In this document: piece after piece, positions 1-9,144 of the stretch | How positions within the stretch are numbered: the stretch's first letter is position 1 | Layout: every line of letters starts with the position of its first letter | From: an uncultured bacterium | GTDB taxonomy: Bacteria > Actinomycetota > Coriobacteriia > Coriobacteriales > Coriobacteriaceae | Assembly: GCA_905215275.1 (NCBI GenBank) | Contig: CAJMPE010000036.1 | Coordinates: 1-13,305 of the forward strand | Length of the DNA: 13,305 nt | Direction: 5' to 3' | The notes under the pieces: model-generated | The model's database searches: none | Seen by the model: the letters and a program-made list of their open reading frames with translations, nothing else | What the model was told of the DNA's origin: nothing | Translations under genes and position numbers: made by a program

Positions 1-20
1 GTCGTTTAGAGCTGTTTTTG

Positions 21-41
21 CTGTTACTAAAAAGGTAACAG
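21..41. repeat. Short perfect dyad (7-base arms)
   Basis: The arms CTGTTAC (21-27) and GTAACAG (35-41) are perfect reverse complements separated by TAAAAAG. It could be an operator or the stem of a weak terminator for a gene left of the window; the nearest T run on the plus strand (56-62) is too far away for a classic terminator. I see no gene in 1-127 beyond this dyad. Confidence 0.4.
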
Positions 42-127
42 TACTCATATTTGCCATTTTTTGTCCACAGGGCTTGAAGGGAGCTGTCAATCAGGTTCCA
101 GGGGAGGCACTTCGAGGGCCGCAGAGC

Positions 128-161
128 AAAAAAGCGGGGACGCAGGTTGTCCTGCGCCCCC
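128..161 (-). terminator. Intrinsic terminator of the MarR/ABC exporter operon
   Basis: Read on the minus strand, an 11-bp stem (plus-strand arms 136-146 and 151-161, one G-T wobble) closes a 4-base loop and is followed by GC and a run of six T (plus-strand A run 128-133). It lies 34 bases downstream of the stop codon of the 618-residue ABC protein, so it ends the three-gene operon. Confidence 0.88.
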
Positions 162-195
162 GTTCTCGGGCATTATCCGTTCTCTGCGGCGGAGA

Positions 196-2052
196 CTACG
201 CCGCTTCGTCGAACTGCGAGTTGTACAGGTCGGCGTAGAAGCCGCCTTGGGCGAGCAGCTCGTCGTGCGTGCCCTTCTCGACGATGTCGCCGTCGCGGAT
301 TACTAGGATCACGTCGGCGTTGCGAATCGTCGACAGGCGATGTGCGATAACAAAGCTGGTGCGGCCTTGCATCAGCGCATCCATGGCACGCTGAATAAGC
401 TCCTCGGTACGAGTGTCAACGTTGGAGGTCGCCTCGTCCAAAATCAGCGCCGGACGGTCGGCCAAAATGGCACGGGCGATGGTCACGAGCTGGCGCTGAC
501 CCTGCGACAGGTTGGTGCCCTCCTCGTTGATCATAAAGTCGTAACCGCCGGCGAGCGTATGGATAAAGTGGTCGCAGCGCGCGGCGCGCGCGGCGGCCTC
601 GACCTCGGCATCGCTTGCATCGGGGCGTCCGTAGCGGATGTTCTCGCGGATCGTGCCGTTAAACAGCCAGGTATCCTGCAGCACCATGGCAAACTCGCCG
701 CGAAGTGCCGCACGGTCCCAGTCGCGCACGTCGATGCCCTCGACGCGCAGCGAGCCGCCGTCCACATCGTAGAAGCGCTGCAGCAGCTTGATGAGCGTGG
801 TCTTGCCGGCGCCGGTGGGACCGACGATGGCGATGGTCTGGCCGGGCTGCGCCTCGCAGCTAAAGTCGTGGATGATGGTCTTGTCGGGCGTGTAGCCAAA
901 CTTGACATGGTCAAACTCCACGTGACCGGGGCGCTTCTCGGGAATCTGCGCGTCGGCCTTCTGCTCCTCCTCGGGTGCGGCCAGGAACTCAAAGACGCGC
1001 TCGGTTGCGGCGGCCATCGACTGCATCGTGTTGCTCACGTTGCCCAGCTGCTGCACCGGCTGCGTAAAGTTGCGCACGTACTGGATAAAGCTCTGGATGT
1101 CGCCGGGCGTGGCATTGCCGGTCAGCGCGAGCTGCGCACCCACGACGACGACGCCCACGTAGCCCATGTTACCCACCAAGCTCATAAGCGGCATCATCAG
1201 GCCCGACAGGAACTGCGAGCGCCAGCCGCTAATAAAGAGGCGGTCGTTTTGGCGGTCGAACTCCTCGATCGAAGCCTCGGCGCGGTCGAACACCTGAATG
1301 ACGTTCTGGCCGGCATAATCCTCCTCGATAATGCCGTTGACGGTGCCCAGGACCTGCTGCTGCTCGCGGAAGTACGGCTGCGAGAAGTGAATCATCACCA
1401 TCAAGATAATCGCGGCGGCCGGCAGCGTGAGCACGGTGACGCCGGTGAGCGGCAGGCTGATCGACAGCATCATGACGAGGACGCCGATAATCTGCGTGAC
1501 GGACGTAATAAGCTGCGTCACGCTCTGGTTGAGCGACTGGCCGAGCGTATCGACGTCGTTGGTGATGCGGCTGAGCACGTCGCCCTTGCTGTGACCGTTG
1601 AAGTAGCTCATCGGCACGACGGCAATCTTGGCGGCAATCTCCTTGCGCATGCGGTAGCAGATCTTTTGCGTGACACCGGTCATGAGCCAGCCCTGGATCA
1701 GGCTGCAGGCAGAGCTCGCCAGATACAGGCAGAGCAAAAAGCCGAGCGTCTTAGCGATCCAGTTAAAGTCGACATCGCCGGTACCGTTGACTTTGGCAAC
1801 CAGGCCCTCAAACAGCTTGGTCGTAACCTGACCGAGCATCTTGGGTCCCACAATATTAAAGATGACCGAGCACACGGCAAAGGCGACGGCGGCAAACACG
1901 GCAATCTTGTGCTGGCCGATATAGCCGAGCAGCTGCCTCATGGTGCCTTTAAAGTCCTTGGCCTTTTCGCCGCGACGCATGCCGCCCATGCGGCCCATGG
2001 GTCCACGCTGACGGGTGGGCTTGGGAATTTGGGTCTTGGTCTCGTCTGCCAT
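196..2052 (-). CDS. ABC exporter half-transporter, catalytic subunit of a heterodimer (618 aa)
   Basis: This is a type IV (B-family) ABC exporter subunit: an N-terminal six-helix membrane domain (about residues 45-350) fused to a nucleotide-binding domain (about 375-610). The Walker A motif GPTGAGKT is at 411-418. The signature is LSQGQ (515-519) instead of LSGGQ. Walker B ends in D539 followed by the catalytic E540, and the switch histidine is H571. Its own catalytic residues are therefore intact while its signature is altered, the reverse of the neighbouring 789-residue protein. Together they resemble heterodimeric exporters such as TM287/288, BmrCD and LmrCD (family knowledge). The ATG overlaps the upstream stop codon by one base (TAATG), and AGGAGG lies 9 bases before it, which suggests translational coupling. 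The N-terminal 35 residues are basic and rich in Gly and Met and probably cytosolic. The substrate is unknown; drugs, peptides or lipids are possible. Confidence 0.92.
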   Translation of the reverse strand: MADETKTQIPKPTRQRGPMGRMGGMRRGEKAKDFKGTMRQLLGYIGQHKIAVFAAVAFAVCSVIFNIVGPKMLGQVTTKLFEGLVAKVNGTGDVDFNWIAKTLGFLLCLYLASSACSLIQGWLMTGVTQKICYRMRKEIAAKIAVVPMSYFNGHSKGDVLSRITNDVDTLGQSLNQSVTQLITSVTQIIGVLVMMLSISLPLTGVTVLTLPAAAIILMVMIHFSQPYFREQQQVLGTVNGIIEEDYAGQNVIQVFDRAEASIEEFDRQNDRLFISGWRSQFLSGLMMPLMSLVGNMGYVGVVVVGAQLALTGNATPGDIQSFIQYVRNFTQPVQQLGNVSNTMQSMAAATERVFEFLAAPEEEQKADAQIPEKRPGHVEFDHVKFGYTPDKTIIHDFSCEAQPGQTIAIVGPTGAGKTTLIKLLQRFYDVDGGSLRVEGIDVRDWDRAALRGEFAMVLQDTWLFNGTIRENIRYGRPDASDAEVEAAARAARCDHFIHTLAGGYDFMINEEGTNLSQGQRQLVTIARAILADRPALILDEATSNVDTRTEELIQRAMDALMQGRTSFVIAHRLSTIRNADVILVIRDGDIVEKGTHDELLAQGGFYADLYNSQFDEAA

Positions 2053-4421
2053 TAGCGCTCGCCTCCTTCCATAACGGCTGCAATTTCTTCTTGGGTAAGC
2101 CCCAGCTCCTCGGCGGAAAGCTGCGACTGTGCGATTTCCAGGTACGCCGGGCAGCTGCGCAGTAGCTCCTCGTGCGTACCGGTGCCCACTACGTGACCGT
2201 CGTCGAGTACGATGATCTGGTCGGCGTGCATGATGGTCGCGATGCGTTGTGCCACGACCACGAGTGCGGCGTCGGTGACGTTTTTGGCCAGCTCCTCGCG
2301 CAGACGCGCGTCGGTCTTGTAGTCAAGCGCGCTAAACGAGTCATCGAACACCACGACCTCGGGCTTTTTGGCCAGGGCGCGGGCGATGGCCAGGCGCTGG
2401 CGCTGACCGCCCGAAACATTGGAGCCACCCTGGCTGATGGGGGAGTCGTAGCCGCCCTCGCGCTCGGCGATAAAGTCCTCGGCCTGGGCGATGCGTGCCG
2501 CCCGGTACATGTCCTCGTCGCTCACCATGTCGCCGGCAAACTTAAGGTTGCTCTCGACGGTGCCCGAGAACAGGCGTCCCTGCTGCGGGATATAGCCAAT
2601 GCGGCGGCGTAGCTCGGAAAGGGTCATATCGCGCACATCGATGCCGTCGAGCGAAATGCTGCCGCCCGTGACGTCGTACAGGCGCGGAATCAACTGCACA
2701 AGTGTGGACTTGCCCGAGCCCGTGGAGCCAATGATGCCGAGCATCTGACCGGCATGTGTGGTGAAGTTCACGCCGCTGATGACATCGGCGCGGGCGTCGG
2801 GATACTGGAAGCTTACGTCACGGAAGGTGAGCTCACCGCGCGGCGCGCTGGCAGCAGGCAGTTTGGGCGAGGCAGGGTCGTTGATGCTCGTGGGGCAGGT
2901 GATGACCTCTTCCACGCGCTCGGCTGCGACTTCGGCACGGGGCAGGATGACCGAAACCATGGTGAGGATCATAAACGCCATGACGATCTGCATGGTGTAG
3001 GAAATAAACGCCATCATGTTGCCGACCTGCATCACGCCGTCGGACACGCCCTGCGCGCCAAACCAGACGATAAGCACGGTGATGCAGTTCATGACGAGCA
3101 TCATGAGCGGCATCATAAAGCTCATGGCGCGGTTGGTGTAGAGCTGCGTGGTCATCAGGTCGAGCGAAGCCTTGTCAAAACGCTCGAGCTCATGCTCCTC
3201 GCGGTTGAATGAGCGGATGGGCATAAGACCGTCGAGCAGCTCGCGGGCGGTAAGGTTCACGCGGTCCACAAAGCTCTGCATCTTTTTGAACTTGGGCATG
3301 GTGAGGCCCATAAGCACGCCGACGACGGCCGAGACGGCGATGATGGCCACGGCGATGGTCCACTCCAGGCCGGTGTGGTTGGCCAGGACGCGCATGACGG
3401 CGACGATGCCCATGACGGGGGCCATCAGGCACATGCGGATAAACAGGGTTGCGGCCATCTGGATCTGCTGAATGTCGTTGGTGCAGCGGGTGATGAGCGA
3501 GGCCTGGCTAAACTTGCCCACCTCGGCCGGCGAGAAGTGCATAACCTTGTTGAAGGTCTCGCGGCGCAGGTCGCGGGCGATGGAGCAGGCGGTGCGCGAA
3601 GCCACGGCGCCGGTCAGGATGGTGGCGACCAGCGACACCAGGCACAGGCCAAACATCGTGGTCGCCATGCGGCCCAGGTAGGCGTTCTGCACGTCGGCGG
3701 GGTCGATGCCCTGTGCCTTGTACTCGTCCTGCACGTAGCTCACGGCGCGCTGGGTGACGATGGAGCCCGACATGGAGCCCATTTTGTCAGCCATATCGTT
3801 GGCGCCCTCGACGAGCTTGCCCTGGTCGATTAGGCCGCCTTCAACGCCCAGACGCAGGCTCTTCATGGTGATCTTGCCGCCGTCGGCGTCGATCTGCTTT
3901 TGCATGCTCTGCGCGGCTGCGGCCTTCTGCTGCATCTCGGCGAGCTGCTCGGGCGTCATCGCTGCCATCTGCTCGGGGGTGGGCATGGCCTGAGCGGCGC
4001 CGCCATCGCTTGCCTCGGTGGATGCGCCGGTCATGTCGCCCATGGAGTCGGCGTCAATGCCCTGGTTGAAGGCGAGCACGACGGTCTCAGGCAGGCTCAT
4101 GATGTCGGCAATCTTGTCGCCGTCGCCGCGCTCCTCCTCGGTGCCCTTGTACGTTCGAATGCCGTTATTGTCCGCCTTACTAAACACGGCCTCCACAGCT
4201 TTGGCGTCCTTGGCGCTCATAAAGAGTTCGAGGTCGTCGAGCGATTCGGCGCGAATGGTGTCGGGCACGGGCGAGGCGATGCCGCCTTGCTGCACGCCCA
4301 CGTCGACGATGTCGCTCATATAGGTAGGCAGCGCCAGATCGGCGTTGCAGCTGATTACGATAAGTACGATAGCTGCGAGCAGTGCCAGGACATGCTTTTT
4401 AAAGAGCTTGAGAATCCTCAC
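2052..4421 (-). CDS. ABC exporter half-transporter, degenerate-site subunit with large extracytoplasmic insert (789 aa)
   Basis: This is the partner half-transporter. A first membrane helix (about 10-30) is followed by a stretch of roughly 215 residues (about 38-252) before the second helix (about 253-275). That stretch should lie outside the membrane and contains an acidic, Met/Gln/Ala-rich segment with two TPEQ-A repeats (148-162). The remaining helices run to about 495. The nucleotide-binding domain has Walker A GSTGSGKST (565-573) and a canonical signature VSGGQ (669-673), but Walker B reads FDD, so position 694 is Asp instead of the catalytic Glu, and the switch histidine is replaced by Gln725. 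This is the classic degenerate half of a heterodimeric exporter. The length of 789 against the usual 580-620 is due to the insert. The start is GTG; it overlaps the TGA of the MarR gene by four bases, with AGGAGAG just upstream. Confidence 0.92.
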   Translation of the reverse strand: MRILKLFKKHVLALLAAIVLIVISCNADLALPTYMSDIVDVGVQQGGIASPVPDTIRAESLDDLELFMSAKDAKAVEAVFSKADNNGIRTYKGTEEERGDGDKIADIMSLPETVVLAFNQGIDADSMGDMTGASTEASDGGAAQAMPTPEQMAAMTPEQLAEMQQKAAAAQSMQKQIDADGGKITMKSLRLGVEGGLIDQGKLVEGANDMADKMGSMSGSIVTQRAVSYVQDEYKAQGIDPADVQNAYLGRMATTMFGLCLVSLVATILTGAVASRTACSIARDLRRETFNKVMHFSPAEVGKFSQASLITRCTNDIQQIQMAATLFIRMCLMAPVMGIVAVMRVLANHTGLEWTIAVAIIAVSAVVGVLMGLTMPKFKKMQSFVDRVNLTARELLDGLMPIRSFNREEHELERFDKASLDLMTTQLYTNRAMSFMMPLMMLVMNCITVLIVWFGAQGVSDGVMQVGNMMAFISYTMQIVMAFMILTMVSVILPRAEVAAERVEEVITCPTSINDPASPKLPAASAPRGELTFRDVSFQYPDARADVISGVNFTTHAGQMLGIIGSTGSGKSTLVQLIPRLYDVTGGSISLDGIDVRDMTLSELRRRIGYIPQQGRLFSGTVESNLKFAGDMVSDEDMYRAARIAQAEDFIAEREGGYDSPISQGGSNVSGGQRQRLAIARALAKKPEVVVFDDSFSALDYKTDARLREELAKNVTDAALVVVAQRIATIMHADQIIVLDDGHVVGTGTHEELLRSCPAYLEIAQSQLSAEELGLTQEEIAAVMEGGER

Positions 4422-4867
4422 TCGGCATCTCTCCTTTCTTGATTGTGGTCGATAATTTCGTTGGCACGCCTTAGAAGACGCACCATCTCTTGGGTATCTG
4501 TTTCGCCGAGCTGTTCGAGGAAAGCCGCGGTGCGGTCCTCGAATTCCCGGCGTTTGATTTCGAGATCCTGGAATCCCTTGTCGGTCACTATGACGTGTAC
4601 GCGACGACGGTCGGTCTTTGAGTGCTCACGCTCAACCCAGCCCTTGGCTTCGAGAGCGCGTAGGATATTGGCAATGCGGGCGTTCGAGACCCAGGCGCGA
4701 TCAGCGAGTTCGCTCGGCGTGAGCGAACCGCCAGCGAGCATAAGGGCGCGCATGACAGCCATCTCGCCGCTGAGAGCTTTGTCCACAAAGCGCGAAACGC
4801 GCTGGTGAATGCCGCCAAACTCGGTAAGGAGCTGACTCCCAAGCTCATGGAAATCGGTATCTTCCAC
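4418..4867 (-). CDS. MarR-family transcriptional regulator of the ABC exporter operon
   Basis: This 149-residue winged-helix protein has the MarR layout: N-terminal dimerisation helix, helix-turn-helix at about residues 48-75 (LTPSELADRAWVSNARIANI), a basic wing with DRRR at 86-89, and a C-terminal dimerisation helix. It is the first gene of the operon and overlaps the downstream ABC gene by four bases, so the three proteins are probably made together. MarR proteins next to paired ABC exporters usually repress the operon until a ligand binds (family knowledge); the ligand cannot be read from the sequence. The start is GTG with AGGGG six bases upstream. The start codon lies inside one arm of an inverted repeat that is a good candidate for its own operator. 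Confidence 0.88.
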   Translation of the reverse strand: MEDTDFHELGSQLLTEFGGIHQRVSRFVDKALSGEMAVMRALMLAGGSLTPSELADRAWVSNARIANILRALEAKGWVEREHSKTDRRRVHVIVTDKGFQDLEIKRREFEDRTAAFLEQLGETDTQEMVRLLRRANEIIDHNQERRDAE

Positions 4868-4904
4868 CGAAAACCCCTAACACTAGAAACTATTTTCGGT
4901 GAAA
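4862..4904. promoter_or_regulatory. Inverted repeat overlapping the MarR start: probable autoregulatory operator
   Basis: CACCGAAAA (4865-4873) and TTTTCGGTG (4893-4901) are perfect 9-base inverted arms separated by 19 bases; the symmetry extends to 12 bases per arm with one mismatch. The repeat covers the GTG start and the ribosome binding site. On the minus strand TATCAT (plus 4906-4911) could be a -10 box just upstream, which would place the outer arm at the transcription start. No convincing -35 box was found. Binding by the MarR protein is inferred. Confidence 0.5.
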
Positions 4905-4940
4905 GATGATACCCCTGCACGCGCGCCATATACGGTAGAT

Positions 4941-5032
4941 TTTGGGACATGCCTAGAAAACTACCTTTAGGCGACCTCCGTACACCGTCGGTGCCAGTAA
5001 AGTTTGGGGCAGATCGTTAGGCATGTCCCAAA
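4941..5032. repeat. 92-base element bounded by perfect 15-base inverted repeats
   Basis: TTTGGGACATGCCTA (4941-4955) and TAGGCATGTCCCAAA (5018-5032) are exact reverse complements separated by 62 bases. The interior can also pair (CTTTA 4965-4969 with TAAAG 4998-5002, GGC 4970-4972 with GCC 4993-4995), so a transcript could fold into a long branched hairpin. No target duplication was seen next to the arms. It may be a MITE-like remnant, an insertion sequence end pair, or a structured regulatory element between the divergent MarR and pfl promoters. Confidence 0.55.
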
Positions 5033-5417
5033 GCCTACTCAGAGGCACTTTACCATGCTAAAGCTGGCATAACAGCTAGAGTGAACGTCGTACAAAGGCA
5101 AGGAAAAATACCAAACAAATCGGTGAACGGTAGTTGTTCGCGCTCGCATTTCCTGCGGATTTGTTAAAAACGCCCTAATGGTATAAAAAAAGAAACATAT
5201 AACAGCCCTGATGAAGGGGGTAGCTATGTTATCCTTCTCAAACGGGTGAAATCTTGGGTTTTGGGTTGCAGTTCCAAGGTGGACAAACGTTTTTCCCTGT
5301 ACCAACGTGTGGTGAAGAACGGAAGAAGCCGGTAGTGCAAGCCGATAATTCAAGAATTCAATAAGCAGCGGTGTGAGAGAGCGCCGCATTACACGTAACT
5401 AGGAGCGTGGTTACACA
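5033..5417 (+). promoter_or_regulatory. Promoter and long leader region of pyruvate formate-lyase
   Basis: This stretch has no convincing gene. A possible promoter is TTGTTA (5161-5166) with TATAAA (5182-5187), though the 15-base spacer is short. Below it a seven-codon ORF (5226-5249, MLSFSNG) follows a G-rich possible ribosome site and could be a leader peptide. The AGGAG site (5401-5405) sits 12 bases from the pfl ATG, further than usual, and lies in the loop of a 5-bp stem formed by GTAAC (5395-5399) and GTTAC (5410-5414). The long leader suggests post-transcriptional control, but this is inference. Confidence 0.35.
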
Positions 5418-7469
<2,052 letters not shown>

Positions 7470-7470
7470 C

Positions 7471-7495
7471 TATTGTTAGTGCTATACTAACAATA
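7471..7495 (+). promoter_or_regulatory. AT-rich perfect dyad with possible extended -10 promoter for the radical-domain gene
   Basis: TATTGTTAGT (7471-7480) and ACTAACAATA (7486-7495) are exact inverted repeats around GCTAT. The sequence TG-C-TATACT (7480-7488) inside the dyad matches an extended -10 element, so the dyad could be an operator over an internal promoter. It starts one base after the stop of the enzyme body. Alternatively it is only an RNA hairpin. The half-sites recall Rex-type TTGTTA/TAACAA, but the spacing is three bases longer than the usual Rex operator. Confidence 0.4.
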
Positions 7496-7511
7496 ACGAT
7501 TACTGATTAGC

Positions 7512-7531
7512 GCGCCGGTTTCGGCCGGCGC
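7512..7531 (+). other. GC-rich hairpin between the two PFL genes
   Basis: GCGCCGG (7512-7518) and CCGGCGC (7525-7531) form a 7-bp stem with a 6-base loop. No T run follows, so it is not a standard terminator. It lies just upstream of the GGAG ribosome site (7543-7546) of the radical-domain gene and could stabilise or separate the transcript to adjust the ratio of the two proteins. Confidence 0.5.
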
Positions 7532-7554
7532 CTATCAATCGAAGGAGACACATT

Positions 7555-7806
7555 ATGAAGGTTTCTGAAGTTTCCGAGACTCAGGCCGATAACCTGGTCC
7601 ACATGCTCGACGCTTACGCCGAGAAGGGTGGCCACCACCTGAACATCAACGTCTTCAACCGTGAGACGCTGCTCGACGCTCAGGCTCACCCCGAGAAGTA
7701 CCCGCAGCTGACCATCCGCGTTTCCGGCTATGCCGTGAACTTCCACACGCTCACCAAGGAGCAGCAGGACGAGGTCATTTCGCGTACCTTCCACGACAAG
7801 TTCTAA
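7555..7806 (+). CDS. grcA: Stand-alone glycyl-radical domain of pyruvate formate-lyase (GrcA-like)
   Basis: This 83-residue protein is the missing C-terminal domain of PFL. After about 20 unique residues it matches the PFL C terminus: GGHHLNINVFNRETLLDA (25-42), PEKYPQLTIRVSGYAV (46-61) and LTKEQQDEVISRTF (66-79). The radical glycine is Gly58 in RVSGYAV, 25 residues from the C terminus, the same distance as Gly734 in mature E. coli PflB. E. coli also has a free radical-domain protein (YfiD/GrcA) that rescues oxygen-damaged PFL, but there the main enzyme keeps its own domain. Here the body has none, so this protein is probably an obligate subunit that PFL-activating enzyme must charge. A GGAG site lies about eight bases before the ATG. 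The 85-base gap with its own ribosome site rules out a simple frameshift of a fused gene. Confidence 0.93.
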   Translation: MKVSEVSETQADNLVHMLDAYAEKGGHHLNINVFNRETLLDAQAHPEKYPQLTIRVSGYAVNFHTLTKEQQDEVISRTFHDKF

Positions 7807-7871
7807 AGGGGTTTAACTCCCGCAGGATCGCCGGGCCGCTTTGGGTTACTTTCCAAAACGTCCTCGGACAT

Positions 7872-7916
7872 GCAAAGAGGCTCCGCATCGCGCTTCGCGC
7901 TGCGGAGCCTCTTTGC
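7872..7916. terminator. Long perfect hairpin between grcA and the IS110 transposase, probably a bidirectional terminator
   Basis: Arms of 16 bases (7872-7887 and 7901-7916) are perfectly complementary, and the 13-base loop can itself pair through CGCG. The arms carry AAAGAGG and CCTCTTT, so a short T stretch (three) sits near the end of the stem on either strand. It lies 65 bases after the grcA stop and 12 bases after the transposase stop, suiting termination of both converging genes. Confidence 0.65.
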
Positions 7917-7928
7917 GTCCTGACGCTC

Positions 7929-9144
7929 CTATTTGGCAAGGTGTTTTTTAGAATCCATTTTGCGCTCGGCCTCGAAGGCTTGCCTGTCCCAATCGAGCGG
8001 AAGTCCGGCCTCGACCCATGCCTCGTAGGCCCTCCTTATGGGCTTGAGCTCCCTTTGGCCCCTCTCCAGCATCGAGATGTACTTCTCGCTGGTTCCCAAT
8101 ATGGACGCCGCCCTCACCTGGCTGACCCTCGCCGCGCGCCTGGCCGCCACGAGCCCCGAGGCGTCCTCGGGCCTCCTGGCCTCGTGCGGGCGCATCAGCG
8201 CCCGGTACGCCTCCCTGGCCACGTAGCGCTTGAGGCACCTCATGACCTCCCTGTCGCTCTTCCCCCGCGCCCTGGCCCTCTCGGCGTACTCGGCGGTCTC
8301 GGGGTCGCGCATGACCCTCTGCCTCGCGATCTCGTGCAGAGCGCTGTTCGCCTGCCGGTCGCCGCCCCTGTTGAGCCTGTGCCTCACGGTCTTGCCGCTC
8401 GAGGCGGGGATTGGGCAGGCCCCGCATATCGCCGCGAACGACGCCTCGGAGCGCAGCCTGCCCGGGTTGTCCCCGGCCGCGACCGCGAGCTTGGCCGCGC
8501 TCACGGGCCCGCACCCGTACATCGCCAGCAGCGCGGGGCAGTTCTCCTCCAGGGACGCCTCGATCGCGCGCTCCATGTCGAGCGCCGCGTCGCGCGCCGC
8601 CGCCCACAGGTCCGCCAGCGCGCCGAGCGCGGCGCCCAGCGCGCCCTCGGCGCGCACGGAGGGGAGCTCCTCCATCAGCCTCGGCCCCGCCATCCCGCGG
8701 AACCTCGACCTGAGCCCCTCCGGGGCGGTGGCGCACCCCGTCGACCCACCCGTCCTGGCTCTTGGGGGTCCCGAGCTTTGAGCCGGACATCGCCGCGCGG
8801 GCCGCCCTCTCCGCGTCCGACTCGTCGCACTTTCCCTGCCCCGGGCGCCTCCTCTGCATCCTCGCCGGGGAGAGCGCCTCGCGCACGGGCATCCCAAGCG
8901 ACGCGAGGTACCTGGTGAGGCCCGCCCCGTAGGACGACGTCCCCTCCATCGCGACGCAGGCCGGCTCCCCGGCCGCCGCGATCGCCCCGGCGAGCGCCTC
9001 GTAGCCCGCCGCGTCGGCGGGGAACTGGCGGGACAGGACCTTGCGGCCCCTCCAGTCCAGGACGCACAGCCAGTGCGAGTCGGCGTGGGTGTCGACCCCG
9101 CAGAAGACCGGCCCACGGGCGCCGGGTGTCGATTCGTTTCTCAT
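7929..9144 (-). pseudogene. IS110-family transposase, frameshifted, with C-terminal XRE-like HTH
   Basis: The N-terminal part, read from ATG at 9144 (GGAG six bases upstream), is a RuvC-like DEDD domain with D18 in GVDTHADSHW, E67 in AMEGTSS, and D107/D110 in CDESDAE. The frame then fails: from about 8725-8775 the homology continues in another frame, which needs a +1 shift, so one extra base or two missing bases. A five-G run at 8764-8768 is a candidate. The second part carries the transposase_20 domain with the serine region PIPASSGK (Ser codons about 8397-8402) and RLNRGGDRQANSALHEIA, ending near RALMRPH. The last 84 residues (7929-8183) add an XRE-like helix-turn-helix (ARVSQVRAASILGTSEKYIS) not present in typical IS110 proteins. 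The corrected length is about 404 residues against the usual 330-400. Unless the shift is a sequencing error or is recoded, no full transposase is made. Confidence 0.85.

Noticed and set aside
340..2055. 571-codon plus-strand frame opposite the ABC exporter gene
   Set aside because: It is an antisense shadow of a gene with intact Walker and signature motifs.
5039..5389. 116-residue minus-strand frame in the pfl leader
   Set aside because: No recognisable domain, no convincing ribosome site, and it overlaps the likely pfl promoter and leader.
7471..7495. Rex redox-repressor operator
   Set aside because: The half-sites resemble TTGTTA/TAACAA but are separated by nine bases instead of the six expected, so it is not claimed as a Rex site.
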